Shown: positions 1-8,640 of the stretch, piece by piece
Position numbering within the stretch: position 1 is the stretch's first letter
Layout: every line of letters begins with the position of its first letter
NCBI GenBank assembly: GCA_014378195.1
Contig: JACMOC010000001.1
Location: 24,435-88,434 of the forward strand
Direction: 5' to 3'
Source of the DNA: Oligoflexus sp.
GTDB taxonomy: Bacteria; Bdellovibrionota_B; Oligoflexia; Oligoflexales; Oligoflexaceae
Length of the DNA: 64,000 nucleotides
The notes under the pieces: model-generated
Seen by the model: the letters and a program-made list of their open reading frames with translations, nothing else
Database searches by the model: none
What the model was told of the DNA's origin: nothing
Position numbers and translations under genes: made by a program

Positions 1-3000
1 GTCGCATTTCGTTTCCAAGCCCCCAGCAACTTACACTTGAGTCAAGCAGAACAGCACAGGTATGATCATAGCCAGACGAGATTGAAACCGCTCCTACCAA
101 TACTGGCGATGCCACGCTCGCCGTGAAGCGACTGATCGTTGTTCCGTCACCCAATTGCCCGCTGGTGTTGTTCCCCCAACATTTAACCTTGCCGTCCGCA
201 TCGTAAATCGCACAGCCAAACAATGTTCCAAGAGAAAGCGCGGTCGCATTCGAGATACCTATAACTTGAACTGGTATTGCAGTTGTTGACGTCGTGCCAT
301 TACCGAGTTGACCGTAGTCGTTAACACCCCAGCACCAGACAGCGCCGCCGAAGATCGCACAGCTATGGTTGAATCCTGTCGCAACAAACGCTGCCGGCCC
401 GAGGTTCGCTCCGACTTGAATTGGAACCATTTGCGATTGGATAACGGGGTCAACACCGGCTTGTCCACCTTCATCGCGGCCCCAGCACCTCACGCTTCCA
501 TCGAGGTCACTCAATGCACAAGCGTGATATTGGCCTGATGCCAGCTGTTTCACTTGAGTGAGACCAGTTACAATTTGTGGAGTCGGCGACGCAACCAAAC
601 TATTATTTCCTAACTGGCCATACTCAGAACGGCCCCAGCACTCGACAGTGCCATTCATCATAAGGCCGCAGGCGTGGAACGCTCCGCTCTTTATGTATTT
701 GAATCCTTTAGCTGTTGTATCAACCGGATTGATAGCCACCGGTGTGGGACGGCGGTTTGCAGCGCCAATTCCGAGTTGACCAATCGAGTTTGTTCCCCAG
801 CATTTTACGCCCGGGCCGACCACAACACAGCTCGCCTGTTCGCCGGCCGAGACCTGAGACGGAGTTGCTCCAAAAAACCCTGGTATTACGGTCGGTGACA
901 AATTCCTTAAGGTCGAAAGATTACCGATCGTACCGTTGACGTTCTGACCCCAGCATTTTACTTCATTGATCGATGTTATAACACAAGTATGGGTCGGACC
1001 AGCCGCGATCGAAGTAACACCAGTAAGCCCCGTAATGACAGTTGGCACGGCTCGAATTCCCAAAGTTCCATCACCAATCTGGCCTTCAGAGTTAAATCCC
1101 CAGCATTTTACAGCCCCTGACGAGACGCCACACGTGTGCGCGCCACCTATTGCGATATCTGTGAATAGAGTCGACGTTATGATTTGAGGTCCGGTATACG
1201 AGGTAAACGTACCCAAACCCAGTTCGCCTTGCGTATTCGCACCCCAGCAGCGCGTGGAGCTTGAACCTATCGCACACGCATGGCCAGCACCGGCTGCAAT
1301 CTTTTGGACGCTCGAGACGCCGCTCAATATTTGTGGACTCAATACTGAGGCTGCAGCAGTTACACCCAGTTGGCCTTTATCGTTAAGGCCCCAGCAGTAA
1401 ACTTGTCGAGCTGCAGTTCCAACAACCGCACAGGTAAATTCATTACCGGCAGCAAGGTCGACGACAATATCCGCTGTAGTAATAGTAGTCGGACTTAAAC
1501 GATCGACTGCTGTCCCATCACCCAAGGCTCCATGGGTACCAGAACCCCAGCAATTTACGCTACCGCTCAGCAAACGCGCACAGGTATGACGATCGCCAAG
1601 AGCGACGTCGGCAACAGGGGCTATCGCGACAGTTACAGGGCTGCTTCGGGCCAAACGCGTTCCATCGCCGAGTTGACCATAAGCGTTTTCGCCCCAGCAT
1701 TTCAGTGTGCCATCGTTCATGACAGCACAGGAATGATGAAGACCCGAGCGTACGTACTGAACGTTGCCCAATTTGTTGGTTGTCAGGACTTTCACAATAG
1801 GACTTTTGTTGCCGAGTTTATCGTAAGCACGAACGGCATATTCGTAAACAGTACCCGCCGTCATTCCCGTTATTTTTTTGTCCCAGATCATAGGCCCGAC
1901 CGTAAAGGTCACGGTAAAATTGGTCAAACATGTCCCAACGATAGCCGATTGACAAATCTCGTAAAAAACATCGCTTGGGGCAAAAACATTATCGTGAGCC
2001 GGTGTCCAGTAGATCCAGGCTTCGGTTTCGTTGGGCTGACTTACAAGGGCGTTGATACCTGTGAAATCCGGACCTGTATGATCCCAGATAAAACCGAAAC
2101 TCTGCGTAGTTGTTTGACCGTCCGGGCTCGTAGCCGTGACCTGCACTTTATAATGACCATCGACAGTCGCCGAAATATTTGTCGTGGAGGCAGCCGATGC
2201 CGTAAAAAAAAGGCTTGAGGGGCCTTCCACTTGCGACCATAGAAAACTCGAGGCATTGGTTGAGTTCGCAGCGACGGTGAAGGAGGTGTTGATAACCCCA
2301 CGATCAGGAAGAGGGGCGAGTGTCGGTGCGAGGGCCGCAACTCCTGTGGGAACGGCTTCGATTGAGACGGGGTCAGACCAGCCCGAAATGGAAAGGCGTG
2401 ATTGGGAATCGAAACAGCGAAAACGCCCGACTAGGGTAAATGCCGTGAGTTTTTGCAGCTTGACCGTCGCTTGAGTTACGACGCCCGTAGCAAGGGATAT
2501 GCCTGTTAGGTCGGTTAGAGATTCAAACAAGGTTGCGCTGCATCCAGTAACGGCAAACGTTGGTTTTGCAGAAAGTTGAACCGAGCGAGTTGTGCTATCG
2601 TAGGTTAAGACAGGTTTGGGCCAAACCAACTCGGGGATACTTTGTGTGGCGATAATCGTTGATTCTTTCACAACACCCGCAGTCGTCATTACCTGCGTGT
2701 TAGCTTTGTTGACAATAGCGACTTCGGACACGACCGGAGGCGCAACCTCCGCTGCCAAAACTTCCCGGCTCAAAGTCACGACCCAATAGATCCCGAAATA
2801 GCCATCAAGCTGGATAGTGTCCTGTTTTGCAGTTGTATCATAAGCAAATTTAGTCGACACACCGTCGACGATTTTCAGGCCTGCAACCAGCTGGTTGGTC
2901 GCAGGATCAAGATATTTGTAATAGACGGCATAAGCAGGTGCAGCTGCCCCCAGGCGCAAACCTGCGCTTGTTGGCAAGGGTAGGCTGATCGTCAAGGGTT

Positions 3001-3379
3001 TGTTAAGCACAGCATTTTCGGATGGCCGAACAATTACGCCGTTACCAGCGCCTGTAACGGAGACATTCCCGACTAGCTGGACTTCGCTGGCAATATTGGA
3101 ATTCGCGAAGTCAGCGCCCTGTTCGATAACGATGCTCGTCGATATATTCAGGGAACCAGGCGGGAGCGTAACGCTTGTTCCTTTCAGTGCATTTGTATCG
3201 GATACTCCCACACGGAGAGCGGTGGTTGAACCGGCATCGACCTGAGTGATACTCTTAGTCGTTGACACATCCGTTGAGCCGGTGGAATCCCGAGAGGTAC
3301 TACCAGTTGACCCGATCGGGGTATTAAAACAAGCCGTAAGGTTGGCGAATATCGCCAGAGCTAACAGACTTCTAAACAT
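1..3379 (-). CDS. RCC1-repeat lipoprotein (C-terminus beyond window)
   Basis: The minus-strand frame is open from an ATG preceded by GAGGTGG to the window edge, about 1126 codons. The start has a lipoprotein signal peptide with lipobox LTAC (Cys-17). The N-terminal third is secretory and Thr/Ser-rich. It is followed by a PKD-like segment ending in a FIWD-type motif and a fibronectin-like segment. From about residue 540 come at least twelve RCC1/ATS1-type repeats, each with a CWG core followed by N-x-x-G-Q-L-G. RCC1 repeats form beta-propellers; in bacteria such lipoproteins are usually surface exposed and of unknown function. Two relatives occur in this window, one decayed and one intact on the plus strand. 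With more than seven blades it would need two propellers. The ligand is unknown. Confidence 0.9.
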   Translation of the reverse strand, partial: MFRSLLALAIFANLTACFNTPIGSTGSTSRDSTGSTDVSTTKSITQVDAGSTTALRVGVSDTNALKGTSVTLPPGSLNISTSIVIEQGADFANSNIASEVQLVGNVSVTGAGNGVIVRPSENAVLNKPLTISLPLPTSAGLRLGAAAPAYAVYYKYLDPATNQLVAGLKIVDGVSTKFAYDTTAKQDTIQLDGYFGIYWVVTLSREVLAAEVAPPVVSEVAIVNKANTQVMTTAGVVKESTIIATQSIPELVWPKPVLTYDSTTRSVQLSAKPTFAVTGCSATLFESLTDLTGISLATGVVTQATVKLQKLTAFTLVGRFRCFDSQSRLSISGWSDPVSIEAVPTGVAALAPTLAPLPDRGVINTSFTVAANSTNASSFLWSQVEGPSSLFFTASAASTTNISATVDGHYKVQVTATSPDGQTTTQSFGFIWDHTGPDFTGINALVSQPNETEAWIYWTPAHDNVFAPSDVFYEICQSAIVGTCLTNFTVTFTVGPMIWDKKITGMTAGTVYEYAVRAYDKLGNKSPIVKVLTTNKLGNVQYVRSGLHHSCAVMNDGTLKCWGENAYGQLGDGTRLARSSPVTVAIAPVADVALGDRHTCARLLSGSVNCWGSGTHGALGDGTAVDRLSPTTITTADIVVDLAAGNEFTCAVVGTAARQVYCWGLNDKGQLGVTAAASVLSPQILSGVSSVQKIAAGAGHACAIGSSSTRCWGANTQGELGLGTFTSYTGPQIITSTLFTDIAIGGAHTCGVSSGAVKCWGFNSEGQIGDGTLGIRAVPTVITGLTGVTSIAAGPTHTCVITSINEVKCWGQNVNGTIGNLSTLRNLSPTVIPGFFGATPSQVSAGEQASCVVVGPGVKCWGTNSIGQLGIGAANRRPTPVAINPVDTTAKGFKYIKSGAFHACGLMMNGTVECWGRSEYGQLGNNSLVASPTPQIVTGLTQVKQLASGQYHACALSDLDGSVRCWGRDEGGQAGVDPVIQSQMVPIQVGANLGPAAFVATGFNHSCAIFGGAVWCWGVNDYGQLGNGTTSTTAIPVQVIGISNATALSLGTLFGCAIYDADGKVKCWGNNTSGQLGDGTTISRFTASVASPVLVGAVSISSGYDHTCAVLLDSSVSCWGLGNEMR

Positions 3380-3584
3380 GGCAACCACCTCTGCTGAAAG
3401 ACAAGTCAGACTTCAGCTTTTGCTATCGGCAGCTTACCCAAGATATTAATAGGGCATAATAAGTCTATGAAATCCCGGTTGTTATACCGCAAAAAATAGG
3501 TTGTTTTTTCTTGCACAAAACCTTTGGATCAAAAACAGCAACTTTGTTGCCTCTCAATTCTTACCGAAAGGCAGAAAGATTCCT

Positions 3585-4181
3585 CTACCGTTCGAAGTCA
3601 AGGAGCGGGAGTGGCAGATACGAAAGTTGCTCAGGATTCAAAACGGCAATGGTCAAAGTACGAATCAAAACCTGAACTTTGGTCAGGGCAATTGCATCCG
3701 TAATTTCGCTGTTCTGATTGACTTTGGATTTGATAAAAGAAATGACGAGCTGACACTCCGGAGCAATTTTGGACTCAAGAATAAGAAGCGTACCCAAGAG
3801 CGATTGGTGAGCAAGTTGTCCTGAAGTAGACGCTGTAATGAGAGCCACGGGTTTTTGCGAGAAATCCATCGAAGACACGGTCCAGTCGATCGCATTCTTT
3901 AACGTACCCGGCACACCAGCTGCATACTCCGGCGTGCATATTAATACGCCATCCGCTGCCGCCAGTGCCTTGCGAAAAGTCAGGACCTCAGGAGGCAAAC
4001 GTTCGGGCAGCAAATCAGGATCAAACTGGGGAATGTTTTTTACGTTTTCGGCGACCGTTAGATCAAAGCGATCACGTCCCAACAGAGCGATCGCTTGAAT
4101 CAGCTGCAGATTGGACGATTGGCTTCGCGTACTTCCGGAGATGGCCAGGATCTTGGGTCTATGTGACAAATCACACCTCAT
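3585..4181 (-). CDS. NADPH-dependent FMN reductase family protein
   Basis: A flavodoxin-like protein of about 198 residues. The N-terminal phosphate-binding loop reads ISGSTRSQSSN and a central segment reads TPEYAAGVPGTLKNAIDW; both are typical of the FMN_red family (chromate/azo/quinone reductases such as ChrR/YieF). The family transfers electrons from NAD(P)H through FMN to quinones or other small acceptors in the cytoplasm. I chose the ATG five bases after the stop of the upstream RNase H-like gene. A GTG nine codons further upstream would overlap that gene. The two genes are probably co-transcribed. The exact substrate cannot be read from the sequence. Confidence 0.85.
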   Translation of the reverse strand: MRCDLSHRPKILAISGSTRSQSSNLQLIQAIALLGRDRFDLTVAENVKNIPQFDPDLLPERLPPEVLTFRKALAAADGVLICTPEYAAGVPGTLKNAIDWTVSSMDFSQKPVALITASTSGQLAHQSLLGTLLILESKIAPECQLVISFIKSKVNQNSEITDAIALTKVQVLIRTLTIAVLNPEQLSYLPLPLLDFER

Positions 4182-4186
4182 CTTGA

Positions 4187-4612
4187 TCAAGAAGCCCTTT
4201 CTATACACATTCGGGCTGCTTTATCAGCTCGACCATTTTGGGCCCGGGGAATCCACTCTATCGCCCATTCATCAAATTCAGCAAGCCGCGTTTTTGCTAT
4301 TTCGTTCAGCAGGACGAGACTTGCCTTCCGCACTGCTTTTCGGCCTGTCAGATGATCAATCACATTACGGCTATCGCCCCGAATAGCGATACGAGATATT
4401 CCCGCGGCGAGCGCTCCCTCGAGGCCGCAGATGAGTCCTTGATACTCCGCAGAGTCAGAATCAGATCGAGGTAAAAATACGGTCATGATGGTGGGAGCAT
4501 GCAGTCCGTCGCTGTCCACGAGCACTGCCGCCCCGGCCGATGGTCCGGGGCCTCCACGGCGACCTTTGTCAAAAGAGCTTCCGTCGAAATACAAATCCCA
4601 AACTTTATCCAT
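4187..4612 (-). CDS. Ribonuclease HI-like protein
   Basis: A 141-residue single-domain protein with the RNase H fold order. It starts with LYFDGSS (first catalytic Asp), followed by SAEYQGLICGLEGAL (catalytic Glu), RGDSRNVIDHL (second Asp) and a C-terminal NGRADKAA (final Asp). This is the RnhA/RVT_3 family pattern, which cleaves the RNA strand of RNA-DNA hybrids using Mg2+. It resembles the short reverse-transcriptase-like RNase H branch more than E. coli RnhA, so it may be a second, non-housekeeping RNase H. It is followed at once by the FMN reductase gene. The Shine-Dalgarno site is weak. Confidence 0.8.
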   Translation of the reverse strand: MDKVWDLYFDGSSFDKGRRGGPGPSAGAAVLVDSDGLHAPTIMTVFLPRSDSDSAEYQGLICGLEGALAAGISRIAIRGDSRNVIDHLTGRKAVRKASLVLLNEIAKTRLAEFDEWAIEWIPRAQNGRADKAARMCIERAS

Positions 4613-4650
4613 TTTTCAGCCTCACGCAATCGATTCGCACGAAATTGATT

Positions 4651-4680
4651 TTGAGCACCCGATCATTATCATCGTAATAT
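4651..4680 (+). promoter_or_regulatory. Candidate sigma-70-like promoter for the 4780 lipoprotein gene
   Basis: TTGAGC and TAATAT are separated by 18 bases in the gap between divergent genes, about 100 bases upstream of the lipoprotein start. A strong unattached Shine-Dalgarno (AAAGGAGG) lies near 4718 in the leader without an obvious open frame behind it. This is a by-eye match only. Confidence 0.3.
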
Positions 4681-4779
4681 ATTTGGCATAAATGAATACT
4701 TTAAAAAAGCCCTCAAGAAAGGAGGCGGATTATCCGATAAGCGTGCAACTACTGCTGATGCTCCATCTTAGAGGTTATT

Positions 4780-5502
4780 ATGAATGTGACGCCGGTCGCG
4801 GGTTTTTTGGTCTGTGTTTCGATATTGGCCGCTTGTAACAAAAGTAGTTTTGCCGGGAGTTCCGGCGCTAAAGATGTTCCGGTCCCTATTCAACAACCCC
4901 AGACTCCACCCTCTGCGTTGCCAGCTATACCCGCTGCACCGGCAGTACGTGTGACACCGGCGGTGGTTGTCACTCCTTCAACGCTTCCCGAAAACAAACC
5001 AGATGTTCCGAGTAAAGTCGTTGAATTTGGGGCGACCGAAGTATTTCGCATAGGCGATGGTTATGCATCGGATACCAGCTCATGCGTGGGCCAGGTCAAG
5101 ACCTATAAACTCAGCGGAACGACTTATCATTTTCAATTTGAAGTTCTTGAAGATGACACCTTAATCGACCTCACAATTGGCCGCATCTGTGGCGTTGATC
5201 AGATCGATAAGGATACTTTCGCCCTTATGAATGATACGACCTCAAAAATCACTCTAGCGGAACGCGCCCTGCCCAAACTCACGGATGCACAACAAGCAAC
5301 CCCTTGGGCGCCCTATCCTACTTTTAAGCTGGCTAAAGGCCTCTATTCGGTCGTGATTATGTCTAAGAACATCTATGGCCACGCCAAGGTCCCAGGCGTT
5401 GCGCCTGACCCATCCAAAGACGAATATGATGATTTTTTGGTCGGGAATATCCTGCTTAAAACAACAAAGGCTATAAGATCTGTTAAAATATATACGGAGT
5501 AA
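4780..5502 (+). CDS. Putative lipoprotein of unknown function
   Basis: A 240-residue protein with a signal peptide ending in lipobox LAAC (Cys-19). A Pro/Ala/Val-rich stretch (about residues 30-85) probably spans the periplasm or the surface layer. A globular domain of about 150 residues follows, with two cysteines that could pair (SSCVGQ and GRICGV). The domain looks beta-rich, but I do not recognise a family. It starts after GAGG five bases upstream of ATG and is followed by a strong terminator. It stands alone, with divergent or convergent neighbours. Confidence 0.8.
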   Translation: MNVTPVAGFLVCVSILAACNKSSFAGSSGAKDVPVPIQQPQTPPSALPAIPAAPAVRVTPAVVVTPSTLPENKPDVPSKVVEFGATEVFRIGDGYASDTSSCVGQVKTYKLSGTTYHFQFEVLEDDTLIDLTIGRICGVDQIDKDTFALMNDTTSKITLAERALPKLTDAQQATPWAPYPTFKLAKGLYSVVIMSKNIYGHAKVPGVAPDPSKDEYDDFLVGNILLKTTKAIRSVKIYTE

Positions 5503-5515
5503 TGGTTTCTAATTT

Positions 5516-5551
5516 TAAAAAAGCTTGTCCCGGATGGGGCAAGCTTTTTTT
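5516..5551. terminator. Bidirectional rho-independent terminator
   Basis: Stem GCTTGTCCC / GGGGCAAGC with loop GGAT, flanked by an A-run on the left and a T-run on the right. It ends the 4780 lipoprotein gene and, read on the other strand, the decayed RCC1 gene that converges on it. Confidence 0.9.
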
Positions 5552-5553
5552 CA

Positions 5554-7105
5554 TTAAAGTCCCCGAACATCGTAGGGGACTTTGGAGCTGAAAAGCCCCA
5601 GTGTATTGTAGTTGTTCTGACCTGAGCAACGGACTGTCTGATCCGTATGCAAACTGCAAACGGTGTTCAAGCCCGCGTTCATCTTCGAAACATTGCTGAG
5701 AGTCGTAACAATCGCGGACGGGCGATTGACAAAGGTTCCATTCCCAAGCTGGCCGTAACTGTTTGAACCCCAACAGTTCACTGATCCATCGCTTAGGATC
5801 CAATATCATTTCGGCCCCAGCATTTGATAGTGCCACCAACAAGCAGGGCGCAGACATGATAGCCCCCGAGTACCACTGAAATCGCAGTCGAGATCCCTGA
5901 TACTAACACTGGTGTTGATTTTGTGATATTCGTTCCATCACCCAGCTGACCATAAGTATTTGACCCCCAACAGGCAACTGTGCCGTCTGATAGAACAGCG
6001 CAAGCATTCGCATTTGAGGTCGCTATAGCAGCAACCGATCCCAAGGTGTTTTTATGTTTAATGATCGTATTGATATCACGGTTACCTAGACTGTCTTTGG
6101 CTCTGACGACAAACTCATAATAGGTCGCCACGCCAAGTCCTGAGACACCATAGTCGAGACGTCCCGGTGCCGTTGTGTAGGTGACATGGAAATTCGTGAC
6201 ACAATCATTGACTGTCGAACTCTGACAAATTTCATAAATGATATCAGCGGAGAGGGTATTCACGTCGGTCGCTGCAGACCAAAACAGCTGCGCTTTTATT
6301 TGACTCGTCAAAACCAGCATCAGACTGATACCATCAAAGGTCGGGGCTGTCGTATCCCAAATAAAAGTCAAATCATCACTCGCGGAATTACCGGCCGCAT
6401 CAAAGACAGTCAAACGAACGATGTAAGAGCCATCAAGATTCGCAGAGATCGTCGTGTCCTCTGCATTTGAAGAGCCGAAGGCCAATGTCCCAGGACCGGA
6501 AACTTTGCTCCACGTATAGATGGATGCCTGGACCGAAGACTGTACTCCAGGCCAAGGACGCATTTTCGGATACTGTAGCTGTTGTCGGCACCGCTACGCG
6601 CGTGACCAAATCTGGTCCCACATTGACTACGGGCGCAACACTATCGAACCGAATGCTTGCGAGCGAGGAGGTCGGCGAATACGTTCGCACCCCCGGAGAC
6701 GCCAAGGCATGCTGTCGAGCAATCGCTGTTTGAACAAAGCTTTGCGTTATAGGATGCAAGACGGGGCTCCGAACTTGCTGCCCAGGCGAGATGAATCAAT
6801 GAGAAAGGGTAGCTACCCCAGAAAATCCAATGCTTGTAGGAGCGACTGGGGCAATTGCGAGGACTTATGAAGCACCAGATCGTAGGTGACGCCCGCAAAC
6901 TTCGTGGCATTCGTGAGAGAAATAAGGAAAGAACCGTCTGTGGTTAGAGTAATATCCTCGAATCCGGGAACTTAACGACCTGAGCCGTGAAGACTTGGAG
7001 TTGACTGCATGCAGTGGAAATGGAGAGGGAGAGAGAAACGACGAGGAATAGCAATGCTGTGAGCACAGCATCCGAACCCCAATGATTTTTCCCCGAACGA
7101 AACAT
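5554..7105 (-). pseudogene. Decayed RCC1-repeat lipoprotein gene
   Basis: AAGGAG precedes an ATG and a lipoprotein signal peptide (lipobox STAC), but the frame then breaks several times. Recognisable pieces lie in different frames: a segment with ITLTTDGSFLISL, a cysteine-bearing fibronectin-like piece (KLCSNSDCSTACLG), a PKD-like piece (APVVNVGPD), then KVSGPGTLAFG to FIWDTTAPTFDG, and finally about four RCC1 repeats with CWG or degenerate CSG cores. Near 5790 one repeat ends in GRNDIG and runs straight into the middle of the next (ILSDGSVNCWG) out of frame, as expected from loss of roughly one repeat. At least four frame lesions are needed to restore one protein. The domain order matches the intact plus-strand paralogue at 44.5 kb. 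Confidence 0.8.
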
Positions 7106-7232
7106 TTGTTAATCTCCTTATCACTTAACCGACTGCTCGGTGGTTTGGTGAAGAAGATTAACAAATTTTTAATTAGTAATGTTATTAAAGCTTTAAAATC
7201 ATCCTCCTGATTCCATCATCAGGAAGAAGGTC

Positions 7233-8540
7233 CTATTTTTTCTCAACTATTCGGTATTCAATACCGGTTACGTAATAAACGGTGAGGCCTTCAAAACCTG
7301 AATGCGAATTGAGGTTGAGATACAAAGGCTTGCCGCTCGCGTCGGTTTTGAAAGTCAAAGGCACCTTTGTGCTTATGCTGTTAGCGACAAAGGCTCCGTC
7401 ATTTGCAGTTTCCAGACCGTTATCGATACGGCCCATATAACTGTAATGATCACAGACCCAACGCTCATCAGCTGTAGAATCGCTGGGAGCTTTCGTACCG
7501 CAGTAGCCACTTGGATTGCGCAGCTCGATGCGGCGTCCTTGGGAATCAAGTGTCGAAGTCCGAAGCATTGCGTTTGAATTCTCATCAACCGCAGCAAGCG
7601 TCAGCGCGACTGCTGGACTTCCGCCGTCGGAGAACATGCTTTTTAAAGCCTCTTTGTCTTCATCACTCATAGCTGTTAAACGATCGCGAAGGAAGACATC
7701 AAGTTCGGCGGCAATACGGATATTAAGAGCATCACCTGTAGGGGCACCTTTATCCAAACTAGCAAGAACGTTTGTGTAACGGGCTTGCAGCGCCTTGAGT
7801 AATGCATCTTTGTAAGCTTTGGTATTGCTGGGCGAAACTGTTACCCCTTTGCTAAGCAAAGCGGTTTCATCAGCAGTAAGAGTGTCATATTCTTTTGCTT
7901 CGATTTTGGTCAATTCATCTTCGCTGATGAGAAACTTCGCAGGAATACCGTCATAACCTTTGGACGGCTGAGCCGGAGCATTGGGTTTGCCTGCTGCGCC
8001 CGGGACACTGACAGTCCATGGATTTTGCGAAGCTAGAAGACCAAAGCTATTGGAGTTCGCGCTGCCGCCCGTTCCGAATTGATCAGCCGAAACATTCGTG
8101 ACAAAATCAATTTTTGCGGTGATAAGATACGTTGTATTGGGCTTAAGTTTATCGGCGGCTGAGTTACCCACCACGATGTGCATGTTCACATCAGTATCGT
8201 CGGAGCGATTGTGATAAGCGATGACTTCACCACTCGTTTTAGCATCGAGACGATCGTATATTTGAGTCAATTGATAAAGGTCACTCTCCTTAAGAGGCGA
8301 GCTCAGTTCATTGACCATTCGTTCGGGTAGAGTTGCACCAGGGACCTTGGACAGATCGATGCCATTGATGTTTTGGTTAGCAGGGAGATCGGCAAAGGAA
8401 AAATCGATGCCGACTTTTTGGAAGGAATTTTCAGGCTTGCCGGCAAAATCAAATCGCTTTGAAATCGCTCCAGCCGCGTGGAGATGAGTCGAACCAAAAA
8501 CCAAGGTAAACAGGGCAGGAAGAGAGATGAGTTTATTCAT
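7233..8540 (-). CDS. Exported protein of unknown function
   Basis: A 435-residue protein with a signal peptide cut around HLHAAG, so it is periplasmic or secreted. AAGGAC lies upstream of the ATG. The N-terminal part contains a stretch suggesting a beta-sandwich (KLKPNTTYLITAKIDFVTN, as in carbohydrate-binding-like folds). The middle (about residues 200-300) is helical and charged. A C-terminal part has two cysteines (GYCG and WVCDHYSY). No catalytic motif is evident and I do not recognise a family. It is transcribed alone on the minus strand, with a gap of 100 bases to the lysophospholipase-like gene. Confidence 0.8.
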   Translation of the reverse strand: MNKLISLPALFTLVFGSTHLHAAGAISKRFDFAGKPENSFQKVGIDFSFADLPANQNINGIDLSKVPGATLPERMVNELSSPLKESDLYQLTQIYDRLDAKTSGEVIAYHNRSDDTDVNMHIVVGNSAADKLKPNTTYLITAKIDFVTNVSADQFGTGGSANSNSFGLLASQNPWTVSVPGAAGKPNAPAQPSKGYDGIPAKFLISEDELTKIEAKEYDTLTADETALLSKGVTVSPSNTKAYKDALLKALQARYTNVLASLDKGAPTGDALNIRIAAELDVFLRDRLTAMSDEDKEALKSMFSDGGSPAVALTLAAVDENSNAMLRTSTLDSQGRRIELRNPSGYCGTKAPSDSTADERWVCDHYSYMGRIDNGLETANDGAFVANSISTKVPLTFKTDASGKPLYLNLNSHSGFEGLTVYYVTGIEYRIVEKK

Positions 8541-8640
8541 AGCAGCGTCCTTGTTTTGAGCGCCAAAGCAGATTGGCTAGCGCGGTTCTAAACCGTCTGC
8601 CCTGCGCTGTCAACAGCTATGTCTAATTGACTCGTAACTT

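Noticed and set aside
1532..2218. 228-codon plus-strand open frame
   Set aside because: It lies opposite the RCC1 lipoprotein gene, whose repeats and frame are unmistakable. No ribosome site; Arg/Thr-rich shadow composition.
7205..7224. Terminator downstream of the exported-protein gene at 7233
   Set aside because: Stem TCCTGAT/ATCAGGA is short and has no adjacent T-run on the minus strand.
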